NCBI RefSeq assembly: GCF_026309355.1 | Contig: NZ_JAPJZK010000001.1 | Coordinates: 1,302,001 to 1,366,000 of the forward strand | Length of the DNA stretch: 64,000 bases | DNA from: Spartinivicinus marinus | GTDB taxonomy: Bacteria; Pseudomonadota; Gammaproteobacteria; Pseudomonadales; Zooshikellaceae | Reading direction: 5' to 3' | Part shown: positions 62,667 through 64,000 of the stretch, piece after piece | How positions within the stretch are numbered: the first letter of the stretch is position 1 | How the letters are laid out: each line of letters begins with the position of its first letter | The notes under the pieces: generated by a model | Seen by the model: the letters and a program-made list of their open reading frames with translations, nothing else | The model's database searches: none | What the model was told of the DNA's origin: nothing | Made by a program: the position numbers and the translations under genes

Positions 62667-63590
62667 CTATAATTCGTATCGTGTCAGCTTTCGCTGAACA
62701 AAAAACAAGTAAAGACAAACTCCACATAAAATAATAAAAAACATCGTTGAAGCAATAGTTGCCCCCATTGCTGGGCTACCTAACTGCAGTTGATGCCCAA
62801 AAAAAGTACGGTATAAGAAGGTACCTAAGATGTCTGTTGAATAGTCTGGTCCCGCAAGGGCTCCTTGAGAAACATAAATAAGATCGAATGCATTAAAGTT
62901 ACCTACAAAGGTTAAAATGGTCACAATACCTAATGTTGGTAAAATCAATGGTAATTTGATCTTCCAGAAGATAGTCCAAGCATTTAAGCCATCACAACGC
63001 GCAGCTTCAATAATTTCATCAGGTATGCTTAACAAAGCAGCATAAATTAGCATCATGGGAATACCAACAAATTGCCACACTGATACCAATGCTATTGTTG
63101 TAAGCGCTGAGTTCTCAAGCCCTAACCAGGGAGCATACCAGCTGCCTAAACCAATAACAGATAACAACCCCTCTGACACTCCCCATAATGGGCTTAACAC
63201 CAGTTTCCATATAAACCCTACTAACACAAAAGATAACAAGGCTGGTAAAAAAATAGCCGTACGATAAAAGCTACGTCCTGGCAACCAACGAATACTCAGC
63301 AAAGCCGCTATCATTAAACCTATAGGATTTTGCACCAGCATATGTATGAGGAAAAAATAGCCATTGTTTGCAAAGGCATTCCAAAACTGTTCTGACCAGG
63401 TAGCATCAAAAAATAGCTGAAAGTAGTTAGCTAAGCCAACAAACTGTATTTCTTCCTGACTTTTTATCTGAAAGAAACTCAGCTTTAAGCTCTCTACCAG
63501 TGGATAAATCATAAACAAGCTATAAATAACCAATGCAGGAGCAATAAAAAAAGGAATATGCCAACGCTTGTTTAATTGATTGCTCAACAT
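62667..63590 (-). CDS. ABC sugar transporter permease (MalF type)
   Basis: 307 residues with six membrane helices and the EAA loop DGLNAWTIFWKIKLPLILPTLGIVTI preceded by EIIEAARC. This is the CUT1 MalF-like subunit that pairs with the 61650 permease. It ends before the gap carrying a copy of repeat B and begins 9 bp after the binding-protein gene stop, so it is clearly in one operon. Confidence 0.9.
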   Translation of the reverse strand: MLSNQLNKRWHIPFFIAPALVIYSLFMIYPLVESLKLSFFQIKSQEEIQFVGLANYFQLFFDATWSEQFWNAFANNGYFFLIHMLVQNPIGLMIAALLSIRWLPGRSFYRTAIFLPALLSFVLVGFIWKLVLSPLWGVSEGLLSVIGLGSWYAPWLGLENSALTTIALVSVWQFVGIPMMLIYAALLSIPDEIIEAARCDGLNAWTIFWKIKLPLILPTLGIVTILTFVGNFNAFDLIYVSQGALAGPDYSTDILGTFLYRTFFGHQLQLGSPAMGATIASTMFFIILCGVCLYLFFVQRKLTRYEL

Positions 63591-63599
63591 GCTAATTCC

Positions 63600-64000
63600 C
63601 TATTGCATCTTTTCTTCAGCTTTAGCTAATTTTGGTTTATACCAATTATCTAGTCCTTTTTGTAGTTTCTTTGCTGCCTCTCTAGGTTGCTCTGTTTTAT
63701 TAAGTATATTAGCGCTTACTGACCACAACTGGGTTTCGAGGTTAGGCGTACCTCTCGATAAAATTTGATAAGAGTTTCTAATTGTTGAGCGGCACTTATT
63801 TCTCCAGCCAATAAATGTTTTAGCAAGAGGATTGTTTAACAAAATCTGGTGGTTTGATAAGCTAAAAAAACCAGGTAGTGCATTTGAGTAAAGTTCTGCA
63901 AACTCCTTACTACCCAACCAGTTTATAAACACTTTTGCTGTTTTTATATGTTTGCTTTTACTATTAATCCCTATCCCTATATCAGTGTGATCACTGATAT
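63600..64000 (-). CDS. ABC sugar-binding protein, C-terminal part (runs off the window)
   Basis: The frame is open to the right edge (codons for SDHTDIGIGINSKSKHIKT lie upstream of the GTG at 63932). The visible C-terminal 133 or so residues contain AKVFINWLGSKEFAELYSNALPGFFSL, typical of the C-terminal part of CUT1 extracellular binding proteins, and end with a basic helix. It is the first visible gene of the GlcNAc uptake and utilisation operon and would capture the sugar in the periplasm. The N-terminal part and the promoter are outside the window. Confidence 0.82.
   Translation of the reverse strand, partial: ISDHTDIGIGINSKSKHIKTAKVFINWLGSKEFAELYSNALPGFFSLSNHQILLNNPLAKTFIGWRNKCRSTIRNSYQILSRGTPNLETQLWSVSANILNKTEQPREAAKKLQKGLDNWYKPKLAKAEEKMQ

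Overview
The window looks like a chromosomal segment of a marine, AT-rich gammaproteobacterium. The gene content (SopB-like effector with chaperone, T6SS-type effector debris, TRAP dicarboxylate uptake, GlcNAc catabolism, many orphan periplasmic binding proteins, abundant IS elements and intergenic repeats) resembles Oceanospirillales such as Zooshikella or Spartinivicinus. That placement is from general knowledge of such genomes, not from a search. No rRNA, tRNA or CRISPR array was recognised.

Layout. 0-5.3 kb: the end of a PLP-dependent decarboxylase, a secreted DUF1028 protein, an orphan family-3 solute-binding protein and a large two-Rossmann flavoprotein-like protein. 5.7-13.3 kb: a thiol and peroxide defence zone with an OhrR-type MarR regulator and two palindromic operators, a periplasmic catalase-like peroxidase, a TetR regulator divergent from two coupled glutathione S-transferases, a STAS protein, Tpx, a thioredoxin-fold protein and a DUF302 protein. 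13.3-19.2 kb: PAP2 phosphatase, methylglyoxal synthase, a PPK2-like protein with eroded nucleotide motifs, DUF3301, a cystatin-like small protein, a secreted unknown and CheW. 19.7-24.1 kb: an ABC exporter, then a SopB/IpgD-type phosphoinositide phosphatase effector with a CesT-like chaperone gene directly downstream.

24.1-31.5 kb: a minus-strand yjf/ygi-type cluster (ATP-grasp, DUF1190-like lipoprotein, DUF350, DUF2491, K+ channel), then DUF416, DUF2788, RluE, VanZ and HDOD genes. 31.7-40.5 kb: a dctB-dctD / dctP-dctQ-dctM TRAP locus bracketed by two paralogous InaA-like kinases, with a readable sigma-54 promoter before dctP and a G10 tract just before dctB.

41.5-52.4 kb is a degraded accessory island. 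An ancestral operon of VasX-like effector and two DUF6708-like immunity genes, joined by 8-nt and 4-nt overlaps, has been cut by an IS21 element (4-bp CCCC duplication) and an IS4-family element, and one immunity gene is frameshifted. Next to it lie an IS110 pseudogene carrying a nested IS (GAAT duplication) and a 375-bp orfA-only IS3 relic. An RRM protein gene sits between them.

52.4-64 kb: UDG-family protein, arrestin-like Spo0M protein, a third orphan binding protein, a zinc ribbon, a cyclase-family hydrolase, an SMI1/KNR4 protein and a small unknown. A long minus-strand GlcNAc operon then runs off the right edge: ABC binding protein, two permeases, ATPase, nagB, nagA, ROK kinase. It imports N-acetylglucosamine or chitin-derived sugar and converts it, by phosphorylation, deacetylation and deamination, to fructose-6-phosphate.

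At least two families of short palindromic intergenic repeats are scattered through the window.
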